Notes: generated by a model from the sequence alone, not told the origin. Positions 18,618-27,307 are shown, numbered from the stretch's first letter. The stretch: 64,000 nucleotides of DNA from Pseudomonas sp. WS 5079 (GCF_012985465.1 NZ_JAAQWN010000002.1:620001-684000), one strand, 5' to 3'. A program made the numbers and translations.

Positions 18618-19061
18618 TCAAATCTCCATCATCAAAAGCGGGCCGATGTTGCGCAAGCCCTGGGACTCATACAGTCGGGTCGTGCCGTCGACGCTGACAC
18701 CGGTCCCGATCCCCATATAGATTTGCTTGGCGCCCTTGATCTTTGCCCACTCCTTGAACGTCTGGATCAAGCGGACGGCGATCACGCCATTGCGCTTGGA
18801 TGGCTCAACAAACAGCGAGTAGTCGTAGGCGATCAGGTCATCACTGAACCACTGATCAGTAACGGCGCCGGCCATGCCGCCCACCACCTCGCCGCGAACC
18901 TCGGCCACGAACACGACGCCTTGCCCATTGATGAGGTCATGAAGGAAGCGGGCCGACTTGTCCGGGCAGAAGTTCATGGCCGAATAGCTGGTGGTGGAAT
19001 GCAGCAACGTGCCCAGCTCAATCAGCCTGGGCACGTCGGAGTGTTTAGCGGGCCTGATCAT
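18618..19061 (-). CDS. GNAT-family N-acetyltransferase
   Basis: This 147-residue protein starts MIRPAKHSDVPRLIELGTLL, a typical GNAT beta1-alpha1 start. The core strands FVAEVRGEVVGGMAGAV and DYSLFVEPSKRNGVIAVRL follow, the latter at the acetyl-CoA loop position. The C-terminal part contains YMGIGTGVSVDGTTRLYES. GAGGTGCC lies just before the ATG at 19061, and only 10 bases separate it from the tail gene stop. An acyltransferase inside the virion gene block may modify a phage or host protein; its substrate is unknown. Confidence 0.85.
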   Translation of the reverse strand: MIRPAKHSDVPRLIELGTLLHSTTSYSAMNFCPDKSARFLHDLINGQGVVFVAEVRGEVVGGMAGAVTDQWFSDDLIAYDYSLFVEPSKRNGVIAVRLIQTFKEWAKIKGAKQIYMGIGTGVSVDGTTRLYESQGLRNIGPLLMMEI

Positions 19062-19071
19062 GGGGGGCACC

Positions 19072-21222
19072 TCAATCGTTGATCGTAATTTTCTTGATGA
19101 CGTTGAGCAGATGGAACGGCAGTGGCTGGTCCTGGGTGATATCCAGGGTGGCCTGGCCGCGTTCCCAGCCCAGTTTTTCCATGCGCTTAACGCCAGTGAA
19201 CAGGCCGGTTGCCTTGTCCAGTACGCCCTCACCGGTACTCCTGAACGAAACGGTCTGGCCATTGATCTTGCAACCGATGGTGTCGAGGAAGCGGAGCGAG
19301 ATTTCGCCAATACGCATGCTGTTGCCCTGGGCGCTGCCGACGTTGCCGGTAACTTCTGGGGTCAACGTCTTGATCCTGGTCTTGAAGTTGAGGCCGATCG
19401 ATGTTGAGAAGGCGTTGCGCGGGATGGTGACTTGGCCACCGGTTACCACCTGCTGCTGCATCACGACGCCATCCGCGACGATATCGACGGACTTACCCTC
19501 CAGGTGGGCCAAGCCGCCCCATACCTTGGAACCGCCAACGCTGGTGGCATTTACACCGGAGTCAACACGCAGATCCGTGGCGAACCGCTCGATGTAGCGA
19601 ACGTTCTGGCCGTTGATGGTGCGGCGGACCACTGCCCACACCTGGTCGCCATTCTCTGTAGGGATTGACGCAACGGACTCGAAAGCCCCGTCGGTGATCT
19701 GCCGGGCCCAGCCAATGACGTCCTGATCGCGGTCCACGGTCATGGTGGCCAGAACGCCGTCGGCCCGAACCAAGTAGAGAATGGATTCGGGCTCTTGCTG
19801 GTAGGCCATGTCGATGATGCCGGACTTCGTAGCATGCTCAGACAGCACAGACATATCGGGGGAGCCGAACGTGTCGGAGTCGTACTTGTAGGCCATGGCG
19901 CGCAGCTTGCGGCCAGCGCGCTGCATGAAGTACAGCTCATTGCCGATCCGCACCGGGCGGACCTTGTTGCAGCCGTACACCGATGGGTTCTTGGCGCGGA
20001 TGTTGGTCGGGGTTATGGCCTTTTCTACGCCGCCGCTCACGGTGAACTCACCGCCGTAGGTCAGCGGGATCAGTGCGTTGATCTGCCCGATGTGCAGGAT
20101 TGGGTTGATCTGGTCGGATGACAGGTTGTACGAGATTGCATCGTCGTCCTTGGTGCCCAGTTCGAAGTTCAGGTACTCCCCGGTGCGCGATTCCCAAATG
20201 GTTTGGGGAAAGTTGGGCGAACCGCCCAGGGCAAGACGCTGTTCGTACAGCGTGCCAGTGGCTGGATACCCGTCAATGTCGTTCCAGACCGAAGCCTCAA
20301 GCGACCAGGCGTTGGCCGGGGATGCAACGGCAGATGTAGGAGCGGAGCGGATAACGCCAGAAGCCGCTGTAGGGCTGGTATAGGTGACGACCTCCAGAAG
20401 CCCACCGTTGATCTTGACGAACTTGCCCACGTCGGTGGCGCGCCAGCCGGCGACCCCCAGCGTCATGCTGACGGACGCCCCCACGGGCGTTGCGGCGCTG
20501 AGCGTGTTGGTAGTCTGTGGCGAGCCCTTCAAGGACCAGGTGGGCCGCGTGGGGGCGCTGAACGCGTTGGTTACCTCGACGGTGGCCACGGTGGAGCTGG
20601 TAACGGCTGTGATCTTGGCAACGCCGCCACCCGACCAGATTTCACGGCCCACGTCGGCAGCCAGGAATGCAGGCTCTGCGGCAGTTACGGTGCGGCCAGC
20701 GCCCACCGCTGGGTTGTCGATGGTGAACAGGGTCAGGAAGTCGATGCCCTTTTCGTCGAAAGGCTTTGTCACAAATGGTGCCGGGGCCAGGCTCCACTCG
20801 GTATTGGTGATGCGACGCAGGCGATAGACAGGCACCGTATTGCAGAAGATGAACATCGTGTCAGCACCCTGAACATAGTCCAGGCGGTCAAGGATGGTAT
20901 GCGCGTAAGGGCTCACCAGTTCAATCCCGCTGTAGGTGCCGTCGGGGAAGTGAATGCGCACATACAGGTCACCCATTTCAACCATGTACGCCTGGGAGGC
21001 GTTGAACACGTATGGGACCAACCTGCAGTTCTTGTCCGGGAACTTGGCCGGGGAACACATCAAAGTGCCGTCACGGCGAACAGCGCCACCATGGATGACT
21101 GGCCAAGCGTTCTGGATGATCTCGGCGCCGTTCTGGTAGCGCGCGATATCGACCCGCCCCAGCATGCGCGGGGAGACTTCGCCGGCAGTGAAGTTGGTTT
21201 GATTGAGCGTCAGGCGGGTCAT
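19072..21222 (-). CDS. Tail nozzle (tail tubular B-like) protein
   Basis: This 716-residue, beta-rich protein begins MTRLTLNQTNFTAGEVSPRM, a start typical of podovirus proteins forming the distal tail tube. The repeated beta modules at about 150-300 fit a propeller or platform fold. It follows the 194-residue adaptor by two bases, matching the adaptor-nozzle pair of T7-like and epsilon15-like phages. There is no enzymatic motif. Confidence 0.75.
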   Translation of the reverse strand: MTRLTLNQTNFTAGEVSPRMLGRVDIARYQNGAEIIQNAWPVIHGGAVRRDGTLMCSPAKFPDKNCRLVPYVFNASQAYMVEMGDLYVRIHFPDGTYSGIELVSPYAHTILDRLDYVQGADTMFIFCNTVPVYRLRRITNTEWSLAPAPFVTKPFDEKGIDFLTLFTIDNPAVGAGRTVTAAEPAFLAADVGREIWSGGGVAKITAVTSSTVATVEVTNAFSAPTRPTWSLKGSPQTTNTLSAATPVGASVSMTLGVAGWRATDVGKFVKINGGLLEVVTYTSPTAASGVIRSAPTSAVASPANAWSLEASVWNDIDGYPATGTLYEQRLALGGSPNFPQTIWESRTGEYLNFELGTKDDDAISYNLSSDQINPILHIGQINALIPLTYGGEFTVSGGVEKAITPTNIRAKNPSVYGCNKVRPVRIGNELYFMQRAGRKLRAMAYKYDSDTFGSPDMSVLSEHATKSGIIDMAYQQEPESILYLVRADGVLATMTVDRDQDVIGWARQITDGAFESVASIPTENGDQVWAVVRRTINGQNVRYIERFATDLRVDSGVNATSVGGSKVWGGLAHLEGKSVDIVADGVVMQQQVVTGGQVTIPRNAFSTSIGLNFKTRIKTLTPEVTGNVGSAQGNSMRIGEISLRFLDTIGCKINGQTVSFRSTGEGVLDKATGLFTGVKRMEKLGWERGQATLDITQDQPLPFHLLNVIKKITIND

Positions 21223-21224
21223 TA

Positions 21225-21809
21225 TCAGTAGCTCCCGAAGCGCGAGGCAAGAAGGCGCTCATCACCAAGCATCTGTGGTGGATCCTCCTGGCCATCAACT
21301 GCACGGGCACGGCGCAGCATCAGCTCCAGCTTCTGCTCCTCGCCGGCCTGCTTGGCCGTGGACTGGGTTACCGGATAGGCCAGAGCTGCACACATCGCCT
21401 GGGTTGCCAGCGCCACAAGGTGCGCATCCCAGGTGTTCTCTACCTCGTTGCGGAACACATAGCGCAACTCCAGAACCGTGGTGTCGGCCTGTATGGTTCG
21501 GCCCTCAACCAGGTGATCAATGATGCAGCCATTGGTGCCGACCTCCAGCACGCGCAGAAAGTCCGATGGCAGCTCAAACGCATGGGAGTAGCCGAAAGCC
21601 GGCGCAACAGCGTCAGGCGCCAGCACGATTCGCTTGATGCAGCAGTTCCAGGGGTGGGAGCGCAACAGATCGTCGCGCACGGTCGGATACAGGTTGGCGC
21701 ACAGCTTGGCCCGATCCAGATCAGTTTCGTCCGCGAAGTCGTTGATGGTCTGGGCACCCAACATCAACAGGGCGTTGGAGCAGATCGAAACGCCGGTCGC
21801 CGTACTCAT
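21225..21809 (-). CDS. Head-to-tail adaptor (tail tubular A/Gp11-like) protein
   Basis: This 194-residue protein begins at MSTATGVSICSNALLML. The family pattern of tail tubular A proteins is clear: an early NALLMLG helix, LYPTVRDDLLRSHPWNC, then AFELPSDFLRVLEVG. Such proteins ring the portal and connect it to the nozzle. An AGG-rich ribosome site precedes ATG 21809. The 74-base gap upstream contains a GGGGCCATGTGCCCC-like palindrome but no gene. Confidence 0.82.
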   Translation of the reverse strand: MSTATGVSICSNALLMLGAQTINDFADETDLDRAKLCANLYPTVRDDLLRSHPWNCCIKRIVLAPDAVAPAFGYSHAFELPSDFLRVLEVGTNGCIIDHLVEGRTIQADTTVLELRYVFRNEVENTWDAHLVALATQAMCAALAYPVTQSTAKQAGEEQKLELMLRRARAVDGQEDPPQMLGDERLLASRFGSY

Positions 21810-21883
21810 CGTAAACCTCCAGATAAAAAGACCGGGGCACATGGCCCCGGTAAGTTATTTGCCATCCATGGCCGCCACGAGGA

Positions 21884-22408
21884 TCAGTTGCCGTCGATGT
21901 ACTGCAACTTGAGGCTGACGGTGCCGGCGCCAGTTGCGGCTGCCGTCAGGGTGATTGCCACGTCGTATTGCTTGCCCGGGTCAGCAGCGAGGCCCAATGC
22001 CTGCCACAGTGGTTTTTCAATGTCGGCCAGGCCGAAGCCCGCACCAGCGTCCGCCGCGTCGGCTTCGTGGGTAACGTCCGTATTCACCAGGGCGGCAGAC
22101 AGATCCTGTGCCGAGGCGAAGAAGTCAGCGTCAACCACGGCGCCAGCATTGACCGCTGTCACGTCGTACAGGCCGATGTTCCCCGCAGCAGTGGTGATCG
22201 CATCGCACGACAGCAACAGGCGGGACACGCGGTCCACCGAGTTGATGCGCATCAAGCGATACACAGAGCCGATGGAGTCGGTTGCGGTCGCCTCAACGAA
22301 ACCGACACGCTCACGCAGGCGGCCACCGTCGATACGCTGCGGCGAAAGGGTTTGCGGGAGCGCGTCAGAGTTGGTGACGGCCAGGGATTTGGTGGTTACT
22401 ACTGCCAT
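21884..22408 (-). CDS. Virion structural protein, possible capsid decoration protein
   Basis: This is a 174-residue, beta-rich, acidic protein without a signal peptide (MAVVTTKSLAVTNSDALPQ; later VGFVEATATDSIGSVYRLM). It lies directly downstream of the major capsid gene, where decoration or minor head proteins are commonly encoded. The function is inferred from position and composition only. Confidence 0.55.
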   Translation of the reverse strand: MAVVTTKSLAVTNSDALPQTLSPQRIDGGRLRERVGFVEATATDSIGSVYRLMRINSVDRVSRLLLSCDAITTAAGNIGLYDVTAVNAGAVVDADFFASAQDLSAALVNTDVTHEADAADAGAGFGLADIEKPLWQALGLAADPGKQYDVAITLTAAATGAGTVSLKLQYIDGN

Positions 22409-22450
22409 GATTCATGCTCCTGAACTGGTTGGGAGAAGGGCTAAAGCCGC

Positions 22451-23317
22451 TTACGCGGCTTCGGCTGCTGCAATCTCGACGACCTTCTCTTCTTCCACCC
22501 GCACAGAGCCGATGGACATTTTTGCGTAAATACGCACGTTGAAGCCTTTGCCCGGATCCTTGCCCACCTCGGTGGTGATATCCGCGCCTTTGCCCAGGGT
22601 TACGCCAGACTTTGCCCAGGCGTAGAGCAGGCGAGTGCCGCCAGACAGCGGGGTACGCTCGGATGGAATCCAGGTGAAGCCCATCCACTTGCCTTCCACG
22701 TCGCCGTCTTCAAGGAACTTGCCGGCCAGGTAGTCAGCGCTGGTCAGGGTGGCGTCTGCGAGAATGTCAGCGGCTGCCTGGGCGCTGTAGGTGATGAACA
22801 GTTCTTCACCGTTGTGGTTGTCTGCCTCGTTTTGACGGAACAGCTTGCGGGCCTGGATGATCTTGGCCTTGGTCAAGCCAGTGCCGCCGACGGCGATCTT
22901 CTGCTTGGTCGGCAGGATGATGTTGCCGGTGGTGGATCGAGAGAAGCCGCCCAGGCTGCTGATAATCACGTCATCCTTGGCACGGTTCAGCGAGGAAACC
23001 ATTGCCTTGACGTAATCCGAAGTCGGGTCGACCAACATGCGGATCTTGTCCTGGTCGTCGATCATGTCGCCGTCTTCCCAGTCGAACAGGTCCACAAAGC
23101 GCGTGCTGTGTGGTTGATCGTTGATCGGGGTATCGCCGTGGCGAGTGGTGCGGCGCTTGGCGGTACGCTGACCCAGGCGGTTTACAGATTTGGACATACC
23201 AACGATGTTTGGCTCGATGGTTACGTGGCTCTCAAGCCGCGACGTCATTTGCTGTGACAGGTGGCGGAAGTTGTCGCCGTACTGCTGGACAAAGGCTTCA
23301 GTGATTTGGAAAGACAT
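22451..23317 (-). CDS. Major capsid protein
   Basis: This 288-residue protein starts MSFQITEAFVQQYGDNFRHL. Its pattern matches podovirus capsid proteins of the kind annotated beside DUF-type scaffolds: an N-terminal helix, THSTRF-like strand FVDLFDWEDGDMIDDQDKIR, and the central segment AKIIQARKLFRQNEAD. It lies downstream of the scaffold gene. GGAG lies 9 bases before ATG 23317. An unusually long 200-base leader with repeats and one copy of the late hairpin precedes it. Confidence 0.85.
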   Translation of the reverse strand: MSFQITEAFVQQYGDNFRHLSQQMTSRLESHVTIEPNIVGMSKSVNRLGQRTAKRRTTRHGDTPINDQPHSTRFVDLFDWEDGDMIDDQDKIRMLVDPTSDYVKAMVSSLNRAKDDVIISSLGGFSRSTTGNIILPTKQKIAVGGTGLTKAKIIQARKLFRQNEADNHNGEELFITYSAQAAADILADATLTSADYLAGKFLEDGDVEGKWMGFTWIPSERTPLSGGTRLLYAWAKSGVTLGKGADITTEVGKDPGKGFNVRIYAKMSIGSVRVEEEKVVEIAAAEAA

Positions 23318-23351
23318 ACGGTGCACTCCAATGCAGATAAGGGATTGCCTG

Positions 23352-23444
23352 CCGGTTGTCCGCATCGCGGGCCGGGATTCCTGGCGTGCATCGGCTGTGC
23401 TGCGCCTCGGGGCGTTCCGGTTGTCTGCATGCCATCGCAGGCCG
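23352..23444 (-). repeat. Two related elements in the capsid gene leader
   Basis: CCGGTTGTCCGCATCGCGGGCCG (23352-23374) recurs as CCGGTTGTCTGCAT...ATCGCAGGCCG (23417-23444), about 65 bases apart. Both lie in the untranslated leader of the major capsid gene. Each copy is itself partly self-complementary, so the leader is probably structured. Confidence 0.55.
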
Positions 23445-23484
23445 GCCCATTACTGGGATGCCTGCGATGTTTGTGCATGGGGGG

Positions 23485-23504
23485 TGTCGGTTTCCCGACT
23501 ATTT
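23485..23504 (-). repeat. Late-operon hairpin repeat, copy 3
   Basis: The mRNA-sense strand reads AAATAGTCGGGAAACCGACA. It has a perfect 5-bp stem with a GAAA tetraloop, 11 bases after the scaffold gene stop and 168 bases before the capsid gene start. Confidence 0.8.
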
Positions 23505-23515
23505 GCCGGCTGGAA

Positions 23516-24361
23516 TCAGCTCAGGCGGGATTGGCGCGTGTTGTACTTGCGGTCGTAGAGCGCATCCAGTTCCGCCTGGACGCCCTTGCGCTTTGGATCG
23601 TGCGCAGGAAGGGCCTGCAACTGGGCGCGAAGCTCGGAGGTTTTGACGTCGAAGTCGCCGTCGCTGGCCGTGGCGCCGTTGATTGGCGTGTCTTCCTTGA
23701 GTTCCTTGCCGATGTTTGCGGTAAAGGCGATGAAGTCCGGGTCGTTGCCATACTTGGCCTGGAGCGCTGCGAAGTTGCCGGGCTTGCCGGGTTCGCTGGC
23801 AAATGCCTCGGCTGCACGATAGGAGGCACGCACGTTCTGGGTCATGGCCTGATCATCTGGCCATACAGCTTTGAGCGCTGCGGTGCAGTCCTGAACGCTC
23901 AATTGCACACCACCCTCGATCAGGCCGGGGGCCGCCTTCATGTACTCGCCAATCACATACTGCACCTGGTCGTTGGTCAGGCCCTTGGCATGGGCACCCT
24001 TCAAAAACGACTGCGTGTCAGGGTCGGCCTTGAATTCGTCCCAGTCGAAGCCCTCGACGCCTTCCAGCTTGACCGCGTATTCGTCGGCACTCTTGGGCGG
24101 AACATCACCAGAGCCGAAGCGGGTTTCAAGGTGCTTGTACGCTTCGGCAACCTTGCGTGACGATGCTTCTTGATCAAGGCTGCCGTCCTCTTTCATGACC
24201 CTGAGCTTTTCTGGGATGTAGTCGGTACCGGTGTTGCCGGTGTCCAGCACAGAGCCAGCAGGTGCTGCTGGGGCAGCGGCAGCCGGCGTGGATGGGTCAC
24301 CGCCCTCGCCAGCTTCGGCCATGAAAAAATGGCCCAGTCGGCCATGGATAAACATGTTCAT
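23516..24361 (-). CDS. Capsid scaffolding protein
   Basis: This 281-residue acidic protein has a Pro/Ala-rich disordered segment (about 20-40). Helical regions follow, ending in a basic tail (LDALYDRKYNTRQSRL). The motif EYAVKLEGVEGFDWDEFKAD is common in podovirus scaffolds. It sits between portal and capsid genes, the standard scaffold position. GAGGAATAACG precedes ATG 24361; an internal start at residue 14 (MAEAGEGG) is possible. Confidence 0.8.
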   Translation of the reverse strand: MNMFIHGRLGHFFMAEAGEGGDPSTPAAAAPAAPAGSVLDTGNTGTDYIPEKLRVMKEDGSLDQEASSRKVAEAYKHLETRFGSGDVPPKSADEYAVKLEGVEGFDWDEFKADPDTQSFLKGAHAKGLTNDQVQYVIGEYMKAAPGLIEGGVQLSVQDCTAALKAVWPDDQAMTQNVRASYRAAEAFASEPGKPGNFAALQAKYGNDPDFIAFTANIGKELKEDTPINGATASDGDFDVKTSELRAQLQALPAHDPKRKGVQAELDALYDRKYNTRQSRLS

Positions 24362-24363
24362 CG

Positions 24364-24603
24364 TTATTCCTCTTGATCGTTGGGATCGGCTTGCACGCCG
24401 TTGGCGCGGTTGATGCGGTTTACAACGTGGTCCAGGACCTCGCGGGCCCCGGCTTGCTTGTACGTGGTGAGAATGGCGTCGATGCCGCCGACGGTGCAGG
24501 CGTTCTTGGCGAAGCGCTGAATCAGCAGCTCCAGAACGATGCGCCCCTCGTGGTGCTCCTCGAAAACGCGCTTGAACATCGCGTCGATCTGCTCAGGCGT
24601 CAT
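24364..24603 (-). CDS. Small head protein, Bbp19-like
   Basis: This 79-residue helical protein contains MFKRVFEEHHEGRIVLELL followed by an arginine-flanked helix. It resembles the short Bbp19-type proteins encoded between portal and scaffold in Bordetella BPP-1-like phages, from memory. It overlaps the portal stop by four bases and ends two bases before the scaffold start. Its role is unknown. Confidence 0.55.
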   Translation of the reverse strand: MTPEQIDAMFKRVFEEHHEGRIVLELLIQRFAKNACTVGGIDAILTTYKQAGAREVLDHVVNRINRANGVQADPNDQEE

Positions 24604-26192
24604 GCTGCAGCTCCCTGTTTCATTGCGGCTTCACCGGCCTGCTGCATCATCATTTGCTGTTGCTGCTGCTCCATGGCGTCCTGCTGGGCCTGGGCTCGAT
24701 CAGCCCTGATCTTGTCCCTGTCGGCAGAACTGCGGATGACAGAGCCGGGCACACCCAACGCCTCACCCTTGAACCGCTGGGCCTCATCCATGTCGATGTT
24801 GTCCATAACGGTCAGATCAACCGCGGCGATGACCAGGGCGCCCTGGATGAACGTGTCGATAGCGGTGACTTCCTCCAGCTTCTGCGACCGGGCCAGGGGC
24901 GACAGGTAACGCACGGTGAAGTTGCGACCGGCCAACGACTCAGGCGCAACGCCCAGGATGCCGGCGCGGTAGGCGATGCCGAAGCACCGCTCAATCATTG
25001 GTTGCAGGTACTCGGTTTGCAGCCGGCCATACACCGGGCCCAGCAACTGGCGGATCAGGTTCACCCGCACATGCACCTCGGTGGCGGTCATCGTCGGGCC
25101 GTCCTGGGCCTGGAGCTGGTCAGCCATGAGGATCTTGCGGATAGAGCCCTGCAACCGGGCGATCTTGGTTTCGGCGTACTGGAAGTTTGAGCCGCTTTGC
25201 AGGGGCTTCATGCTGTCCACAGAGTTGGCCACGATGATCTTGCGCGGGCCCACCTTGACGGTGCGCGGGTTCAATACGCCGTCATCCTCGGCAATCCACA
25301 TGCCGGCGATGGCCAGGTCACCGGCTGCCAGGTCCATGCGGCACAGCTCGTTCAGGGTGCGGGCGTCCGGCAGCGCGTCGAACACCGGGCCCACGGCGTA
25401 AACGCTGTCCGGGATCATCATCCAGCGCGGAACCACCACCGGCATTTCGTGGTAACCCGACTCGCTCACCAGCTTCTTGGCCTCTACCTCGACCTTGCAG
25501 GAAGCGATGGGCATGTTCTTGGCCAGCCTGGCGCCGACCATGTGTGTGGTGCGCGGGTAGATCGCGTGAACGAACCGCACCATTTCCTGCGGTTTGTCCT
25601 TGGCCAGCTTGCGGGTGTTATCGCTGACGTTTTCTTCGCCGAACTCGTTTATGGCCTGCTCGGCGGTCAGCTTGTACTCGCGGTACACGGTGTCGATCTT
25701 GCCGCCAGCCTTGGACGCCGAGGCGTAGACGCTCGCGATGGGCCACAGATCGAAGGTAAAACCGCCCTTCTCCATGTCCTGATCGATGTACAGGGCAAAC
25801 CACCCAGCGCACACAACGTCAATCAGCCCCTCAAATGCAGCCGCGTCGAAGTTGGATGCGTGGATGTTCTGCCAGAGAATGTCCGCCGAGTCGTCCAGCC
25901 AGCGGCGTTCGTCCTCGGTTTCCTGGCCGACGTCCATGCCGAACCACAGGGAGTTGGCCGGGGTCAGGCCCGACATGATGCCGGACGACAGAATCCGGGC
26001 CGCGTCCGTGGTGGTGCCGTCGATCATCCTGGCCTTGCGCATCTGCGCTTCCATGGCCGTGATCTGGTCGGTACAGAACCCGCTACCCCGGATGGGATAG
26101 CTGTGATCGAAGCAATCGCGCCAGACCGACTCATGCGGCGAGCGCAGCGACTTCAAGGTGCCCAACGTTTTGGCGATCTGGTCTGCGTTCAT
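24600..26192 (-). CDS. Portal (head-tail connector) protein
   Basis: This 530-residue protein has the hallmarks of T7/epsilon15-type connectors: an N-terminal helical part with RILSSGIMSGLTPANSLWF, a wing region with QDMEKGGFTFDLWP, and a stem with ATEVHVRVNLIRQLLGPVYG. The C-terminus is glutamine-rich. The dodecameric portal is the docking site for terminase and later for the tail adaptor. Upstream and downstream genes overlap it by four bases. Confidence 0.87.
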   Translation of the reverse strand: MNADQIAKTLGTLKSLRSPHESVWRDCFDHSYPIRGSGFCTDQITAMEAQMRKARMIDGTTTDAARILSSGIMSGLTPANSLWFGMDVGQETEDERRWLDDSADILWQNIHASNFDAAAFEGLIDVVCAGWFALYIDQDMEKGGFTFDLWPIASVYASASKAGGKIDTVYREYKLTAEQAINEFGEENVSDNTRKLAKDKPQEMVRFVHAIYPRTTHMVGARLAKNMPIASCKVEVEAKKLVSESGYHEMPVVVPRWMMIPDSVYAVGPVFDALPDARTLNELCRMDLAAGDLAIAGMWIAEDDGVLNPRTVKVGPRKIIVANSVDSMKPLQSGSNFQYAETKIARLQGSIRKILMADQLQAQDGPTMTATEVHVRVNLIRQLLGPVYGRLQTEYLQPMIERCFGIAYRAGILGVAPESLAGRNFTVRYLSPLARSQKLEEVTAIDTFIQGALVIAAVDLTVMDNIDMDEAQRFKGEALGVPGSVIRSSADRDKIRADRAQAQQDAMEQQQQQMMMQQAGEAAMKQGAAA

Positions 26193-26392
26193 GCGCCGAG
26201 TGTCCTTTTCCCTTGGTCCATGACACTGCCAGCTGCGCCCCCGGTGGAGAGCAGGCTGCTCTCGGCCTTGCGCTTCTTGCGGGTGGCGGTTTCTTCGTTG
26301 GCCTTCTGCGCGGCCAGGTCGGCGGCCTTCTGGGCCTCGACCTGCGGGTCAGGCGCTTCGACCACCTTCGGTTTCTTTGGTCCGCTGCTCAT
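26189..26392 (-). CDS. Small charged phage protein of unknown function
   Basis: This 67-residue, lysine/alanine-rich, probably helical or disordered protein starts MSSGPKKPKVVEAPDP and ends with a glycine-rich tail. It is coupled to the portal gene (four-base overlap). Similar short proteins precede portals in podovirus-like prophages. No function can be assigned. Confidence 0.6.
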   Translation of the reverse strand: MSSGPKKPKVVEAPDPQVEAQKAADLAAQKANEETATRKKRKAESSLLSTGGAAGSVMDQGKRTLGA

Positions 26393-26396
26393 GGTC

Positions 26397-26798
26397 TTAC
26401 CCCTTCACTACAGGCTCTGGGCACAACCAGCCGGCTTCGGTCAGCACGGCTTGCTTGAGCGCGGTTGCGTCGATATCGCTGGTGGTGATGACTGCCTGTG
26501 GCTTGGTCTCGGTGACCCGCTCAGGATCCAGCACCAGGGGCTCGCCACCAGCGGTAAGGCGATCAGCCTCGGCCAGCGCCTCATCCTTGGTGCCGGTGAA
26601 GTCGCCGACCTTGACGTCTTTGCCGTCAACCTGCGGGGCATTGGCGTCGTACACGATCCAGCGCCCGCCACCGTTGTGCTTGGCGGTGAACGCTGGAAGG
26701 GCTGGCGCCTGTGGCTCGGTCTCGGTGGTGGGAGCAAGCGGCGTGATGGCGGCGAGGGGCTCGCCAGGTGTCTGCGTGGTGAGTTCTGGTGCTGGCAT
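26397..26798 (-). CDS. Phage protein of unknown function, first of the head block
   Basis: This 133-residue protein has a Pro/Thr-rich disordered first third. A compact domain follows, containing HNGGGRWIVYDANAPQVDG and FTGTKDEALAEADRL, which looks like a small beta-alpha fold. The start at 26798 is preceded by GAGG that is held in a hairpin (26803-26839). It begins the head gene block after a boundary hairpin repeat. No family is recognised. Confidence 0.55.
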   Translation of the reverse strand: MPAPELTTQTPGEPLAAITPLAPTTETEPQAPALPAFTAKHNGGGRWIVYDANAPQVDGKDVKVGDFTGTKDEALAEADRLTAGGEPLVLDPERVTETKPQAVITTSDIDATALKQAVLTEAGWLCPEPVVKG

Positions 26799-26802
26799 GG
26801 TG

Positions 26803-26839
26803 CTGGCCTCGATGATGGTTGTTGATCAACGAGGGCCAG
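26803..26839 (-). promoter_or_regulatory. Hairpin covering the ribosome-binding site at the start of the head block
   Basis: CTGGCCTCG at 26803-26811 is complementary, with one bulge, to CGAGGGCCAG at 26830-26839. On the mRNA the GAGG ribosome-binding site of the 133-residue gene lies in the start-proximal arm. Confidence 0.5.
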
Positions 26840-26855
26840 AATCAATGGGGAGGGC

Positions 26856-26875
26856 TGTCGGGTTCCCGACTATTT
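26856..26875 (-). repeat. Late-operon hairpin repeat, copy 4
   Basis: The mRNA-sense strand reads AAATAGTCGGGAACCCGACA. The stop codon TAG of the Rz gene is part of the element. The GTCGG/CCGAC stem is intact while the loop is changed to GAAC. Confidence 0.8.
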
Positions 26876-27307
26876 CGAAGGGGGTCGGGTGCAACTGCGG
26901 GCGATGGCCTGCAACCCCTCGACCTGGGCTGTCACTACCTCGAAGGCGGCAACGAGCGCGGCATAATCCTGTCGAGCATCTGCTGCAAGTTCGGGGGTGG
27001 CTGCATCAACGCTGCCGGTGGGCTGGGGACTGGCTGGCACACAGGCGGCACGGACGTACACGCGCTTAACACCAGCATTGAGGTCAGCAACAAGCTGCGG
27101 CTTGGATAGTTCGGCATTGCGGATTGCCTCCTGATACTGGTAGTCGATGGAATCTCGGACGGTCAGGGCCTGCTCGTATGCTGCTGCCTGCCCCTCCAGC
27201 ACACCGACACGCTCCGTTGCGGCATCAGCCCTGGCGCTGACATGGTCAAGACGCCAGAGCGCCAGCACAAGCGCCAAGGAAAGCCCTGCGATTAAGTAGC
27301 GAACCAT
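26870..27307 (-). CDS. Rz-like i-spanin
   Basis: This 145-residue protein has an N-terminal uncleaved membrane anchor (MVRYLIAGLSLALVLALWRL). A periplasmic coiled-coil segment follows (about 30-75). This is the layout of an inner-membrane spanin that bridges to the outer-membrane lipoprotein partner and disrupts the outer membrane at the end of lysis. A small lipoprotein gene (26935-27117) is nested in another frame, which strongly supports the call. Confidence 0.85.
   Translation of the reverse strand: MVRYLIAGLSLALVLALWRLDHVSARADAATERVGVLEGQAAAYEQALTVRDSIDYQYQEAIRNAELSKPQLVADLNAGVKRVYVRAACVPASPQPTGSVDAATPELAADARQDYAALVAAFEVVTAQVEGLQAIARSCTRPPSK
26935..27117 (-). CDS. Rz1-like o-spanin lipoprotein, nested inside the Rz gene
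   Basis: This 60-residue protein has a signal peptide ending in the lipobox LVLSAC. A proline-rich mature part follows (VPPVCQPVPSPPAALMQPPP), typical of Rz1. It is fully contained in the Rz coding region in a different frame, as in lambda. It would be anchored in the outer membrane and pair with Rz. Confidence 0.85.
   Translation of the reverse strand: MPNYPSRSLLLTSMLVLSACTSVPPVCQPVPSPPAALMQPPPNLQQMLDRIMPRSLPPSR

Noticed and set aside
25197..26825. Plus-strand frame of 542 codons opposite the portal gene
   Set aside because: Antisense shadow; the minus-strand portal has family motifs and overlapping neighbours.
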